Shown: positions 8,621 to 19,337, counted from the stretch's first letter. The stretch is DNA of 64,000 nucleotides from Tahibacter soli (GCF_025717065.2 NZ_JAOVZO020000019.1:408086-472085), one strand, 5' to 3'. Numbers and translations: made by a program. Notes: generated from the sequence alone by a model not told the origin.

Positions 8621-8779
8621 AGCTCGTCATTCCAGCGAGGAGCGACAACGGCGCAGCCGGCCCGAAGGGCGAGTGACGTAGTCGCGAGTCAAGCTGGAAT
8701 CCAGCCCTGGCTTTTTTGAGTTCGCGCATCGATTGAGCGCTGAAGAGCTGGATTCCAGCTTTCGCTGGGATGACGAGCA
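8621..8779. repeat. Dispersed palindromic repeat element
   Basis: The ends are inverted copies: GCTCGTCATTCCAGCG (8622-8637) and CGCTGGGATGACGAGC (8764-8779). Palindromic GCTGGAATCCAGC-type cores lie at about 8693-8705 and 8748-8760. It fills most of the 296-base gap between the DegP-type and PstS-like genes. The same ends recur at 36043-36136, with a half copy at 36511-36538. This 'CGTCATTCC...GGAATCCAGC' type is a common non-coding dispersed repeat of proteobacteria. Short open frames across it are not genes. Confidence 0.8.
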
Positions 8780-8883
8780 AAAAGAAGATGAGCGAAAGCC
8801 CGGGCACCGCACTTGAACCGCCCTAGCCGCCCCCAACGCCATCTCGTTGTTCCACCGCACGATTCGGAGCGCGGACGCGTGGT

Positions 8884-10185
8884 ATGGTGCGCGCGATTCG
8901 TTCCGTGGGTGGGTCTTCTTCCGTGAATAAACCTCGTCTCGCCGCCGCGTGCCGCCGCGCGTTTCTGCCGTTGTCGCTGCTCGTTCTCCTGAACCCGGCG
9001 TTCGCCGCCGATCCGCCGGCCGCACCAGCCCCCAAACCCGCCGCGCCGGCTGCCTCACCCGCCGCCGCGCCGGCCGCTGCCAAGCCCGCGGCGCCGAAAC
9101 CGGCCGCCCCGAAACCGGCCGCGGCGAAGCCCGCGACCGCCGCCGCGAAACCCGCGCCGGCGCCGAAAGGCCCGATCGCCGGTAGTCTCGTCTGGCGCGG
9201 CGACATCGCCAGCGCGCGCGGCCTGATGAACGACATCGCCAAGCAGTACGAACGCGAAAAGCGCATCCGCATCGAGATCAATCCGTTCAGCACGATCTCG
9301 GGCATCGACGCGGTGGCCGGCGGCACCGCCGATCTCGCCGGCAGCCTGCGTCCCGCGCACGGCAAGCGCACCGAGGAGACGGGCCTCACGTTCGTGCCGG
9401 TCGCCTGGGACGGCCTCGTCATGATCACCTCGCCGACCAATCCGGTCGCGTCGATCAGCGTCAAGGACATCTGGCGCGTGTACTACGGCCGCGCCGACAA
9501 CTGGAAGCTGCTCGGCGGCAAGGACCAGGCGATCAACATGTACGCGGTCGCAGGTCCGCTCGACGGCGTCGAATACTCGCTGCGCGCGATGATCTTCAAG
9601 AACGGCGACCAGCGCGTGGCCGTGCCGCGCCTGTACATCAACACCGCCAAGCTCGAAGAAGGCGTCACGCTCGATCCGGCCGCGCTCGGCGTCAGCACGC
9701 TCTCGTCGACAGCCGGCAACCCGAAGCTCAAGATCCTCAACGTCGAAGGCGTCGTGCCGTCGATGGCGAGCGTCGGCAACGGCAGCTATCCGCTCTACAC
9801 GCCGGTCTACGTCGCGCTGCGCGAAGACGCCGCGAACGCCGCGAAGGTGAAGGAATTCATCGCGTGGCTCGACACGCCGCCGGCGCACGAGACGCTTCGC
9901 AAGCACCAGCTCGTGCCGTATTCGGCCGGCGCCGAACTCGCCGCGAACGACGCCACGCGCCTCGCCATGATCGAAACGAAGGTCAACGAAACGCCGATCG
10001 CCGCGCCCGCCGCGACCGCCGCCGCGCTGTCGCGCGTCGCGCCAACCTCGCCCGCGACGCAGGCCGCGAAGGAAAGCGCGGCTGAATCGCGCGAGGTCAA
10101 GGCCGAAGCGAAGAAAGCCGCCGCGAAGGCGCCGAAGTCGGCACCGAAGGCCGAGGCAAAGGCGGAGGCCACGGGCGGCAAGTGA
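8884..10185 (+). CDS. PstS-like periplasmic substrate-binding protein with low-complexity ends
   Basis: 433 residues. A signal peptide (L-S-L-L-V-L-L-N-P-A-F-A-A) is followed by an Ala/Pro/Lys-rich linker (about 45-98). A PBP-like domain of the PstS/phosphate-binding type spans about 100-370, with V-A-G-G-T-A-D-L-A-G-S and W-D-G-L-V-M-I as typical phrases. The tail (380-433) is Ala/Lys/Glu-rich. PstS-type domains bind phosphate or related oxyanions. No transporter genes are nearby, so this is an orphan binding protein, perhaps used for sensing or sequestration. The linkers resemble cell-wall-spanning segments. Start: ATG 8884 or GTG 8923 (M-N-K-P-R-L), and the latter gives a cleaner signal peptide. 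The next gene overlaps the stop. Confidence 0.75.
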   Translation: MVRAIRSVGGSSSVNKPRLAAACRRAFLPLSLLVLLNPAFAADPPAAPAPKPAAPAASPAAAPAAAKPAAPKPAAPKPAAAKPATAAAKPAPAPKGPIAGSLVWRGDIASARGLMNDIAKQYEREKRIRIEINPFSTISGIDAVAGGTADLAGSLRPAHGKRTEETGLTFVPVAWDGLVMITSPTNPVASISVKDIWRVYYGRADNWKLLGGKDQAINMYAVAGPLDGVEYSLRAMIFKNGDQRVAVPRLYINTAKLEEGVTLDPAALGVSTLSSTAGNPKLKILNVEGVVPSMASVGNGSYPLYTPVYVALREDAANAAKVKEFIAWLDTPPAHETLRKHQLVPYSAGAELAANDATRLAMIETKVNETPIAAPAATAAALSRVAPTSPATQAAKESAAESREVKAEAKKAAAKAPKSAPKAEAKAEATGGK

Positions 10186-10871
10186 ACATCCTCGCGATCA
10201 CGCTCGACCTCGACGACACGCTCTGGCCCATCGCGCCGATCGTGCTGCGCGCCGAGGAGAAGCTCGACGCGTGGCTGCGCGCGAACTGCCCGAAGGTCGC
10301 CGATGCGTATCCGATACCGGCGATGCGCGCGCTGCGCGAGGCGATCAGCGCCGCGCATCCGCATCTGGCGCACGACTTCACCGCGCAGCGGCGCCTCTCC
10401 CTCGCCGCCGCGCTCGAGCCGCACGGCCACGGCGACGCGCTCGACGCGGCGTTCGAGGCGTACTACGCCGCGCGCAACGAAGTGGACCTGTACCCCGACG
10501 TGCGCGACGCGCTCGCCCGCCTCGCCGCGCGCGTGCCGATCGTGAGCCTGTCGAACGGCAACGCCGATCTCGAACGCATCGGCCTGCGGCCGCTGTTCGC
10601 CGGCACGGTCACCGCGCGCGACTTCGGCGCCGGCAAGCCGGCGCCGGAAATCTTCCGCCACGCATGCGCGCTCGCGGGCGTTGCGCCTGCGCACGTGCTG
10701 CACGTCGGCGACGATCCCGAACTCGACGTGATCGGCGCGCGCAACGCGGGCCTCAAGACCGCGTGGGTGAACCGCGGCGGCCATTCGTGGTCGCACGAGG
10801 GCACGCCCGACGTCGTCGTGACCGATCTTGCCGAACTCGCCGACTGGCTCGATCTCGCCCGTGCCGCCTGA
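10182..10871 (+). CDS. HAD-superfamily phosphatase (YigB-like)
   Basis: 229 residues with the haloacid dehalogenase core. Motif I is D9-L-D11-D-T (nucleophile and acid/base). Motif II is around S-L-S-N-G-N at about 120-127, motif III is the G-K-P-A-P-E lysine, and motif IV is H-V-G-D-D-P-E-L-D. The cap is helical, as in subfamily IA. The similarity is to YigB-type proteins, which dephosphorylate FMN or the riboflavin precursor 5-amino-6-ribitylamino-uracil phosphate; the substrate here is not proven. The GTG start overlaps the stop of the PstS-like gene (10182-10185), implying coupling. The aminopeptidase gene follows after 47 bases. Confidence 0.85.
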   Translation: MNILAITLDLDDTLWPIAPIVLRAEEKLDAWLRANCPKVADAYPIPAMRALREAISAAHPHLAHDFTAQRRLSLAAALEPHGHGDALDAAFEAYYAARNEVDLYPDVRDALARLAARVPIVSLSNGNADLERIGLRPLFAGTVTARDFGAGKPAPEIFRHACALAGVAPAHVLHVGDDPELDVIGARNAGLKTAWVNRGGHSWSHEGTPDVVVTDLAELADWLDLARAA

Positions 10872-10918
10872 GCGCAGAGCCTTCTCCACCTAGCCGCCAA
10901 CGCCAACAAGGACCCGGC

Positions 10919-12286
<1,368 letters not shown>

Positions 12287-12313
12287 CCCTTACTCCGACG
12301 TCAGCGCGCGAAG

Positions 12314-12453
12314 CCCTCTCCCCCAAGCTCGCTTGGGGGAGAGGGTTGGGGTGAGGGGGCTGGCGCGTCGCCATTCCTCGATCTCGACGAAGACACCGGC
12401 GTCGCCCCCTCACCCCGCCCCTCTCCCCCAACGCAAAGCGTTGGGGGAGAGGG
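12314..12453. repeat. REPIN-type double hairpin (copy 1)
   Basis: Two long inverted hairpins face each other. The left arm CCCTCTCCCCCAAGC with its complement spans 12314-12345. The right arm CCCTCTCCCCCAACGC with its complement spans 12418-12453. Inside them, GGGGTGAGGGGGC (12348-12360) is mirrored by GCCCCCTCACCCC (12403-12415). It sits between convergent genes, where it may also act as a bidirectional terminator. A second copy of nearly the same length is at 40441-40578. Confidence 0.85.
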
Positions 12454-12490
12454 AGTCAGACGCAATCTCGACATTCACGAGACGCGTAAA

Positions 12491-13966
12491 TCACAGCCCT
12501 CCCACCGCCTGCGCCACCGCCCGGAACAGCGCCCGCCCCTTGTTCATCGTCTCGTCCCACTCCATCGCCGGATCGGAGTCGTAGACGATGCCCGCGCCGG
12601 CCTGCACGTGCAGGCGACCGTCCTGGATCACCGCGGTGCGGATGGCGATGGCCGTGTCGGCGTCGCCCCACCAGCCGATGTAGCCGACCGCGCCGGAATA
12701 GATGTTGCGGCGGATCGGTTCGAGTTCCTGGATCACCTCGAGCGCGCGGATCTTCGGCGCGCCGCTCACGGTGCCCGCCGGAAAACTCGCGCGCAGCACG
12801 TCGAGATAACTCAAGCCCTCGGCGAGATCGCCTTCCACCTGCGAGACGATGTGCATGACATGCGAGTAGCGCTCGATCGAAAAGCTTTCGGTGACGCGCA
12901 CGGTGCCGGTCTTCGACACGCGGCCGACGTCGTTGCGGCCGAGGTCGATCAGCATCAGATGCTCGGCGCGCTCCTTCGGATCGGCCAGCAGTTCGGCTTC
13001 GAGCGCGGCGTCGGCCTCGGGCGTCGCGCCGCGCGGGCGCGTGCCGGCGATCGGCCGCAGCACGACCTTGCCGTCCTTGAGGCGCACGAGGATCTCCGGC
13101 GACGAGCCGACGATCTGCGTGGACCCCAGATCGAGAAAATACATGTACGGCGACGGGTTCAGCGAACGCAGCGCGCGGTATACGTCGACCGGCCGCGCGC
13201 GGAACGGCACGCTCATGCGCTGCGACAGCACGACCTGGAAGATGTCGCCGGCACGAATGTATTCCTTGCTTTTTTCCACCGCGGCGATGAAGCCCTCGCG
13301 CGTGAAGCCCGACACGAAATCGGCTTCGTCGAGCAGCTTCGGATCGAGTACGTCGGGATAGCTCGACCCCGAGCGGCGCAGGCGGAACGTCAGCTCGTCG
13401 AGCCGGCGGCATGCCCGCGCGTACGCGTGCGGCTCGGCCGGATCGGCGTGCACGATGAGGTACAGGCGCCCTTTGAGGTTGTCGAATACCGCCACTTCCT
13501 CCGACAGCATCAGGAGCGCGTCGGGCGTGCCGAGCTGGTCGGGCTTGTCCCAGCCCGCGAGCCGCGGCTCGACGTAGCCGATCGCCTCGAAACCGAAATA
13601 GCCGACGAGGCCGCCGGTGAACGCCGGCAGGCCCGGCAGCTGCGGCACGCGATAGCGCGCGCGCAGCGCTTCGACTTCGCCGAGCGGATCGTCGAGCTCG
13701 CGCGTTTCGACGGTCTGTCCGAGTTCGGCGGTCGTGAGCGTGTTGCCGCGCAGCGTGTGCACGCGCCGGCACGGCAGGCCGATGATCGAATGACGGCCCC
13801 AGTTTTCACCGCCCTGGATCGATTCGAGCAAATAGGTATACGGGCCGTCGGCGAGCTTGAGGTATACCGACAGCGGCGTGTCGAGATCGGACAGCACTTC
13901 GCGCACGACCGGAATCCGGTTGTAGCCTTCGTCCGCCAATGCCTGGAATTGCTGCTGGGAGATCAC
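12491..13966 (-). CDS. trpE: Anthranilate synthase component I
   Basis: 491 residues, the usual TrpE length. It converts chorismate and ammonia (from TrpG) to anthranilate, the first step of tryptophan synthesis. The N-terminal part has the L-L-E-S motif that binds feedback tryptophan (Y-T-Y-L-L-E-S). The chorismate-binding domain (about 215-480) contains P-I-A-G-T-R-P-R-G, D-L-G-R-N-D and F-P-A-G-T-V-S-G-A-P-K. The GTG start at 13966 (M-I-S-Q-Q-Q-F...Y-N-R-I-P-V) matches the family start. The frame to 14020 is longer but unlike other TrpE proteins. No trpG, trpD or trpC is adjacent, so this is an isolated trp gene. Confidence 0.93.
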   Translation of the reverse strand: MISQQQFQALADEGYNRIPVVREVLSDLDTPLSVYLKLADGPYTYLLESIQGGENWGRHSIIGLPCRRVHTLRGNTLTTAELGQTVETRELDDPLGEVEALRARYRVPQLPGLPAFTGGLVGYFGFEAIGYVEPRLAGWDKPDQLGTPDALLMLSEEVAVFDNLKGRLYLIVHADPAEPHAYARACRRLDELTFRLRRSGSSYPDVLDPKLLDEADFVSGFTREGFIAAVEKSKEYIRAGDIFQVVLSQRMSVPFRARPVDVYRALRSLNPSPYMYFLDLGSTQIVGSSPEILVRLKDGKVVLRPIAGTRPRGATPEADAALEAELLADPKERAEHLMLIDLGRNDVGRVSKTGTVRVTESFSIERYSHVMHIVSQVEGDLAEGLSYLDVLRASFPAGTVSGAPKIRALEVIQELEPIRRNIYSGAVGYIGWWGDADTAIAIRTAVIQDGRLHVQAGAGIVYDSDPAMEWDETMNKGRALFRAVAQAVGGL

Positions 13967-14100
13967 GCGCGTCGTTCCGCCGTATCGGGCGCACGACCAT
14001 AGCAAGACAGGCCGATACACGACAGGCTATTTTGTCGCGCACGCACGGCCCGGCCCCCTCCCGGGCGGTATGTTCAGGCTCCACGCAAGGATTCGCGCCC

Positions 14101-15849
14101 ATGCTCGCCACACCCTCCCGCTTCGATCGCGCCGCTTCGATCGCGCCTTCCCGCTTCGATCGCGCGGTCGCCGCCGCGCTCGCCGTCGCGGCTCTCGTCT
14201 ACATCGTCTACGGCCTCGCGACGATGGCGCAGTGGACGCCGCTGACGCTGTACGCCGACCAATGGCGCCAGTACGTCACGTTCCTGACGCTCGACTTTCC
14301 CGGCAACGTCGTCGCGCCGGACAACGGGCATCGCCAGGTGCTGCCGAATTTCGTCGCGTGGCTCGACATCGCCGCGTTCGGCGGGTCGCACGTGCTGCAG
14401 CTCGCGGTCGGCTGGACGTCGGTGCTCGCCGCCGTCGCGCTCGTCGCCGCCGTCGCACTGCGCGACGACGCGCTGGCGCTCGCGCCGCGCTGGGCCGGCG
14501 CGTTTCTCGCCGCGTTCGCGGTCGTCTGGCTCGGCAACGCGCGCACGCTCGCGCACACCGGCGAGCTGATGCACGTCTACCTCACGATGGCGCTGACGCT
14601 CGCCGGCATCGTCTGCGCGCTGCGCGCGGCCGGCTCCCCGGCGGCGCCCTCGACGCGATCCGGCGCCTGGCTCGCCGCGGCGCTCGTGTGCGGCTTCGCG
14701 GCGACGAACACGTTCGGCTACGGCCTCGCGAGCTTCGTCGGCATCCTGGCCGCGCTGGTGTTCTCGCGCGCGCCGCGGCGCGCGATCGCGATCGCGGCCG
14801 GCGGTCTCGTTCTCGCGGCGCTGTACTACTTCGGCATGCGCGGCGGCGACAGCGTGTCGGGCTCGCTGCGCATCGATCCCTTGCAGAACCTGCTGGCCGC
14901 CGCACGCTGGCTCGGCGGCCCGCTGAACTACGTCGCGCCGTATCTGTGGCAGGAACAGGCGGCGAATCTGCTGCCGGGGATGCTGCGCGGATCGGCGCAG
15001 GCGTCGTCGGCATTGCTGCGCGCGCACGTCGCCGCCGATATTTCCGCGGCCGTCTGGCCGCAGGCGCTCGTCGGCGGCGCCGGCATCGTCGCGCTGCTCG
15101 TCGCGAGCGCGCGCGCGCTGCGCACCGGCGCGTCGCCGACGCGCACGCGACGCCTGGGCCTTGCGATCGCGTGGTTCGGCCTCGCCGCGGCCGGCATCAT
15201 CGCGCTGTCGCGTCTGGGCTATTTCGTCGAGCATCCGGATCAGATCTACGCCGACCGCTACCAGCCGTGGCCGTGCCTGTTCTGGCTCGGCATCGCGCTG
15301 ATCGCGCTCGGACGCCGCACCGAGGGCCACGCGGCATGGCCGCGCGTGCTCGCCGCCGGCGCGCTCGCGCTGGCCTTCATCGCGTGGCCGGCCGAACGCG
15401 GCGGGCGCATCTACGCATCGCTCGTTCGCGGCCTCGTCGAAAACACCGCGGCGGGCACGGCGACCGGCGTGCTCGGCCGCGACGACGAGTTCGGCGAAAC
15501 GCTGCGCGACGAACTCGTGCGCGGCACGCCGGTGCTCAGGCAGGCCGACATCCCGCCGTTCTCGTGGCGCGAGACGCGCGCGCTCGGTGCGACGCTTGCC
15601 GACGCCGCGCGCCCGCTCGCCGACGCGAAGATCGCGACGGTGCCGATCGCCAATCTGTTCGAGGGCGACGGTCAACGCGTCACGGTCGAACTGCCGCCCG
15701 GATCGATGCTGCCGGCGCGCGCGGTGCTCGTGGACGGCGAACGGCGCGTCGTCGGCATCGCGGTACGCGATCCGCGTGCCGGCGCGTGGCATCTCTCCGG
15801 CTACGCGCGCGGCACGCAGCCGCCCGTATCGGCGGCCGTGCTGCCTTGA
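14101..15849 (+). CDS. Multi-pass inner-membrane protein of unknown function
   Basis: 582 residues. I do not recognise a named family. There are about 9-11 hydrophobic segments, the first at about 23-43 and the rest between about 95 and 450. They alternate with short loops, and a soluble tail of ~110 residues ends the protein. A loop with D-Q-W-R-Q-Y-V-T-F and P-D-N-G-H-R-Q-V-L-P-N lies between the first two segments. The layout resembles GT-C type polyprenol-linked glycosyltransferases, which carry a conserved acidic loop after the first helix. That is only a topological hint. The gene is divergent from trpE and appears to stand alone. Confidence 0.7.
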   Translation: MLATPSRFDRAASIAPSRFDRAVAAALAVAALVYIVYGLATMAQWTPLTLYADQWRQYVTFLTLDFPGNVVAPDNGHRQVLPNFVAWLDIAAFGGSHVLQLAVGWTSVLAAVALVAAVALRDDALALAPRWAGAFLAAFAVVWLGNARTLAHTGELMHVYLTMALTLAGIVCALRAAGSPAAPSTRSGAWLAAALVCGFAATNTFGYGLASFVGILAALVFSRAPRRAIAIAAGGLVLAALYYFGMRGGDSVSGSLRIDPLQNLLAAARWLGGPLNYVAPYLWQEQAANLLPGMLRGSAQASSALLRAHVAADISAAVWPQALVGGAGIVALLVASARALRTGASPTRTRRLGLAIAWFGLAAAGIIALSRLGYFVEHPDQIYADRYQPWPCLFWLGIALIALGRRTEGHAAWPRVLAAGALALAFIAWPAERGGRIYASLVRGLVENTAAGTATGVLGRDDEFGETLRDELVRGTPVLRQADIPPFSWRETRALGATLADAARPLADAKIATVPIANLFEGDGQRVTVELPPGSMLPARAVLVDGERRVVGIAVRDPRAGAWHLSGYARGTQPPVSAAVLP

Positions 15850-15865
15850 GGATCGCCCGGGATCG

Positions 15866-16549
15866 CTACCTGCGCCGCTTCGATTCGAGCGACACGAGGT
15901 CGCCGACCTCGACGCGCGGATAGACCGGATTCGCGTACGGCCCGCCCTGCTCGCGCAGACGGCGCTGGCGCGTCATGCCGTCGATCGTCTCGCCGGTCGA
16001 GTAGTCGGTCACTTCGAGCGGACCGAATCGTGTAGCCGAGGTGCGAGCCGGTCGTCATGACGAGGTCCATGCGCCACAGCGACATCGCGCGCGGCATCGC
16101 GACCGCGTCGCCGTAGCGCGGTTTGAGTTCGTCGCGCCAGATCGCGTTGGCGCGGGCGACTTCTTCGGGCGTGAGCTGCGCGTAGCCCCATTCGAGCGCG
16201 TCGGCGAGCGGCGGGTCGCCGCGTTCGGCCGCGAGCGCGAGCCAGGCGACGCCGCGCGCGCGGTCGGCGCTTACGCCGGCGCCCTTGAAGTGCATGAGCC
16301 CGAGGTTGTACTGCGCGATCTTGTGACCCAGTACGCGCTGATGTCCCAGCGGTACAGCGCCGATTCGAGCTGGCCGCGCCTGAACGACTGCGTGCCTTTT
16401 TCGAGGAAGTAGTTGCCGCGGTTGAAACGCGACTGCGGCTCGGGCAGCGGTCCGAACGTCGCGCCGGGCGCCATCTGCGCCGCGGCGGCGAAAGGCAGAC
16501 CTGCCGCGAGCACGGCGGCCAAGAGCGATTTTCCGATCCGAGCGAGCAT
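15866..16549 (-). pseudogene. SEL1/TPR-like secreted protein, broken by two compensating frameshifts
   Basis: Reads from M-L-A-R-I-G-K-S-L-L-A-A (signal peptide) to E-V-G-D-L-V-S-L-E. It is a tandem homologue of the intact gene at 16573-17235. One frameshift lies at about 16330: the minus strand reads TGGGTCAC where TGGGGTCAC would restore Y-W-G-H-K-I-A-Q-Y-N-L-G-L, matching Y-W-G-Q-K-V-A-Q-Y-N-L-G-L of the paralogue. The second lies at about 16030: ATTCGGTCCG, where removing one T restores T-I-G-P-L-E-V. One missing and one extra base together return to frame and give a ~227-residue product. It could be a true pseudogene or two sequencing errors. Confidence 0.75.
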
Positions 16550-16572
16550 CGTTGACTCCTTGCGCAGGAAAG

Positions 16573-17235
16573 CTACGGTTTCGCGGCGTCGAGCGACATC
16601 AGGTCGCCGACCTCGACGCGCGGATAGATCGGATTGCCGAACGGCTCGCCGCTTTCGGCGAGGCGCTTCTGACGCTGCATGCCGTCCTCGTCGATGCCGC
16701 TGCCGTTGTTGACGGCGAGCGGGCCGATCACGTGCCCCGTGTGCGAGCCGGTCGTCATGACGTGATCGGCGCGCCACAGCGACAGCGCGCGCGGCATGGC
16801 GACCTTGTCGCCGTAGCGCGGCTTGAGCTCGTCGTTCCACAGCGCGTTGGCGCGCTCGACCTCGTCGGGCGCGAGCGTTGCGTACGTGCGGGCGAGCGCG
16901 TCGCGCAGCGCCGGCTCGCCGCGTTCGGACGACAGCGCGATCCACGCGACGCCGCGCGGACGATCCACCGGCACGCCGACGCCCTTGTAGTACATCAATC
17001 CCAGATTGTACTGCGCGACTTTCTGGCCCCAGTACGCGGCGACTTCCCAGCGATCCTTCGCCGAGGCGTAGTTGCCGCGCTGGAATTCGCGCATGCCGAG
17101 CGCGAGGAAATAGTCGCCGCGCACGCCGCGCGTGCGGACCGACGCGAACTCGTCGCCGTCGTAGGCGGCGTGGCCGATGCCGGCGAAGGCGGCGAGAACG
17201 GCTCCGAACAGCAGGCTTGCGATACGAAAACGCAT
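16573..17235 (-). CDS. Secreted SEL1/TPR-like repeat protein
   Basis: 220 residues with a clear signal peptide (M-R-F-R-I-A-S-L-L-F-G-A-V, cleavage near G-H-A-A at 20-24). Residues about 40-110 contain SEL1-type helical repeats (A-Q-Y-N-L-G-L-M-Y-Y-K-G-V-G-V, then A-W-I-A-L-S-S-E-R-G). These normally mediate protein-protein contacts. The rest, with D-E-L-K-P-R-Y-G-D-K-V-A-M-P-R-A and Y-P-R-V-E-V-G-D-L, is shared only with the broken neighbour at 15866-16549. Start is the first ATG at 17235. It lies 74 bases after the histidine kinase gene on the same strand and may be part of that operon. Confidence 0.8.
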   Translation of the reverse strand: MRFRIASLLFGAVLAAFAGIGHAAYDGDEFASVRTRGVRGDYFLALGMREFQRGNYASAKDRWEVAAYWGQKVAQYNLGLMYYKGVGVPVDRPRGVAWIALSSERGEPALRDALARTYATLAPDEVERANALWNDELKPRYGDKVAMPRALSLWRADHVMTTGSHTGHVIGPLAVNNGSGIDEDGMQRQKRLAESGEPFGNPIYPRVEVGDLMSLDAAKP

Positions 17236-17309
17236 GGCGGCACCCTTCGTCGGTCGACGGTGCCGCCCGTTCTACTACGGTCTTCGTACATCGTCAACGA
17301 AACGTTTTT

Positions 17310-19337
17310 TCATCGACCGCGCAGCGCCGTTTCCCGCGGCATTCCGGCGAGCCGCAGCACGAATTCGACGCCGTCGCGGCCCGGCAGGTTGTGCGCCGAC
17401 GCCGCGCCGCCGTGACGTTCGGCTACGAGCCGCACGACATACAGGCCGAGGCCCAGGTGCGGCGTCTCGCCGCCGCGGCCGCCGCCTTCGCGCAGGCTGA
17501 CGAGCGAATCGAACAGCCGGCCCTGCATCGTCGCCGGCAGCGGCGGGCCCTGGTTCGCGACGCCGATTTCGACGCCATCCTCGACCACCGTCAGGCGCAG
17601 CGCGATCCAGCCCGATTCCGGCGTGAACGAACGCGCATTGTCGAAAAGCTTGTCGAGCGCCTGCGCGATCAGTTCCGGCGCGCCGTGGAACGGCACCGGC
17701 TGCGCCGGCACGTCGCACTGCACGGTGCGCGGCACGGCGAGCGCGCGGTACGACTCGGCGCAGCCGCGCACGACGTCGGAAAGATTGAAGTCTTCGGCGT
17801 CGGCCGACGCGATCGCGCGCTCCATGCGGCTCGCCTCGCTCATCGCGCGCACGATCGCGACGAGGCGCTCGGTGCCGTCGCGCGCACGCGCGACGTAGGC
17901 GCGCGCGCTGCCGGGAATCGGCTGCTGTTCGAGGTTGTCGAGCGACGATTTGACGATCGCGAGCGGCGTGTGCAGCTCGTGCGAGAGCTTCGACGCGAGC
18001 GTGCGCAGGTAGTCGGTGTATGCGCCGATCGCGTCGAGCAGCTGCTGGAAGCTGCGCGCGAGGTCGCCCAGTTCGTCGGTCGCCGCGGTCAGCGGCATGC
18101 GGCCTTCGACGCGGCCGTCGGCCGCGAGCGCGCGCTCGGCCGCGTCGCGCAGGCGCCGGATGCGCACCGACAGCCACGTCGCGAACGCGAACAGCACGCC
18201 GCCGGCGAGCACGAGCACGCCGAGGCTGATCGCGCCGAGGCGCTTCAATGCCGCATCGGTCGTCAGCGCGAGCGCCGCGTTCGACTGCTCCACGACGAGC
18301 GCGCCGCGCGTTTCGCCGCGCAGCGTCAACGGCACGGTCGCCACGAGCACGACGTCGCCCGGCGTCAGGCCGGCGCGCCAGGTCGCGGCCGGCACGCCCG
18401 ACAGGGCCTGCCACAGTTCGGCCGCGTCGATGCGCGGCATGCTCGCGGCGAGCGCCGCGCTGCCGGTCAGCGACGGCGCGATCAGCCAGCGATACGTCCA
18501 GCGCGCGAACAGCGACGGCTCGGCCTGCGGCTGCGCCGGCGCGCCTGCGATGCGGCCGTGCTCGGCCAGCAGCCAGCCGTCGGCGCTGACGAGGCGCGTG
18601 CGCGTCGCATCGGGCGCGAACTGGCCCAGTTCGCGCGCGAGATTCGCCGAATAGCGCAGCAGCGGCAGCGTTTCCGGCGTCGTGCTGCCGGCCGGATTGC
18701 CCGCGTCGAACACGCCGAGCGACATGCGTTCGGGCATCTGCGCGACGGGCAGCCGCAGCTCGACGTGGTAGCCGGCGGCGTCTTCCTGCCACTCGCCCGA
18801 CAGCGTCAGCGGCAGGCCGCCGCCGTCGGCGCCGAGCGCGAGCGCGTCGAAGCTGCCCGGCGCGGCGCTCGCGATGAGGTAGCGCCGCGTCGCGCCGTCG
18901 CGCGCGAGCGTCAGGGTCAGATGATCGGCGCGGTCGGCGTCGGGATCGTGCGCGTCGGCGCGCCGGCGCGTCGTGTCGCGCACGTCGATCATGAGGTTGA
19001 GCCATTGCGCGTCGGCGCCGAGCAGCACTTTCAACTTTTGCGCATCCTGCGCCGGCCCGAGGTTCTGCGCGTAGGCGCGCAGCGCCGCCCACTCGTCGCC
19101 GTAGCCGTCGATCTGCACCGGCACGTCGAGCGCGTGCACGTACAGCGTCGCGCCGAGCGGCGGCAGTTCGGCGCCGATCGCCGCGAGGCTGCGCGCAAGC
19201 GCCTTGCCCGAGGCGATCAGCGTCTGCTCCTGGCCTTGCCGCAGCAGCACTTCCATCTGCCGCACGAACTGCCAGCCGGCCCACGGCAGGGCCAGCATCG
19301 TCAGCGCGACGAGCAGCAATTTTCGACGCAGGCTCAC
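17310..19337 (-). CDS. pdsS: Sensor histidine kinase resembling the dedicated sortase-system kinase (PdsS)
   Basis: 675 residues. The N-terminal membrane segment (about 5-24) has L-R-R-K-L-L-L-V...L-P-W-A-G. A large periplasmic domain follows (about 60-360; its middle resembles a carbohydrate-binding-like sandwich), then a second membrane helix (about 367-390) and HAMP. The H-box is at H453 (K-L-S-H-E-L-H-T-P-L), and the ATPase domain has N-box D-N-A-R and G-L-G-L-Y-V-V-R. The GTG start at 19337 overlaps the response-regulator stop, so the two are coupled. The N-terminus and the pairing resemble the 'proteobacterial dedicated sortase system' kinases; this is from memory of the family, not a search. 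No sortase gene lies in this window. Confidence 0.75.
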   Translation of the reverse strand: MSLRRKLLLVALTMLALPWAGWQFVRQMEVLLRQGQEQTLIASGKALARSLAAIGAELPPLGATLYVHALDVPVQIDGYGDEWAALRAYAQNLGPAQDAQKLKVLLGADAQWLNLMIDVRDTTRRRADAHDPDADRADHLTLTLARDGATRRYLIASAAPGSFDALALGADGGGLPLTLSGEWQEDAAGYHVELRLPVAQMPERMSLGVFDAGNPAGSTTPETLPLLRYSANLARELGQFAPDATRTRLVSADGWLLAEHGRIAGAPAQPQAEPSLFARWTYRWLIAPSLTGSAALAASMPRIDAAELWQALSGVPAATWRAGLTPGDVVLVATVPLTLRGETRGALVVEQSNAALALTTDAALKRLGAISLGVLVLAGGVLFAFATWLSVRIRRLRDAAERALAADGRVEGRMPLTAATDELGDLARSFQQLLDAIGAYTDYLRTLASKLSHELHTPLAIVKSSLDNLEQQPIPGSARAYVARARDGTERLVAIVRAMSEASRMERAIASADAEDFNLSDVVRGCAESYRALAVPRTVQCDVPAQPVPFHGAPELIAQALDKLFDNARSFTPESGWIALRLTVVEDGVEIGVANQGPPLPATMQGRLFDSLVSLREGGGRGGETPHLGLGLYVVRLVAERHGGAASAHNLPGRDGVEFVLRLAGMPRETALRGR

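Noticed and set aside
8619..9058. Short minus-strand frames between the DegP-type and PstS-like genes
   Set aside because: They cross the palindromic repeat 8621-8779 and have no family features.
13939..14100. N-terminal extension of the 582-residue membrane protein
   Set aside because: The longer frame overlaps the trpE start on the other strand and adds an Arg-rich stretch before the first membrane helix; the ATG at 14101 is simpler.
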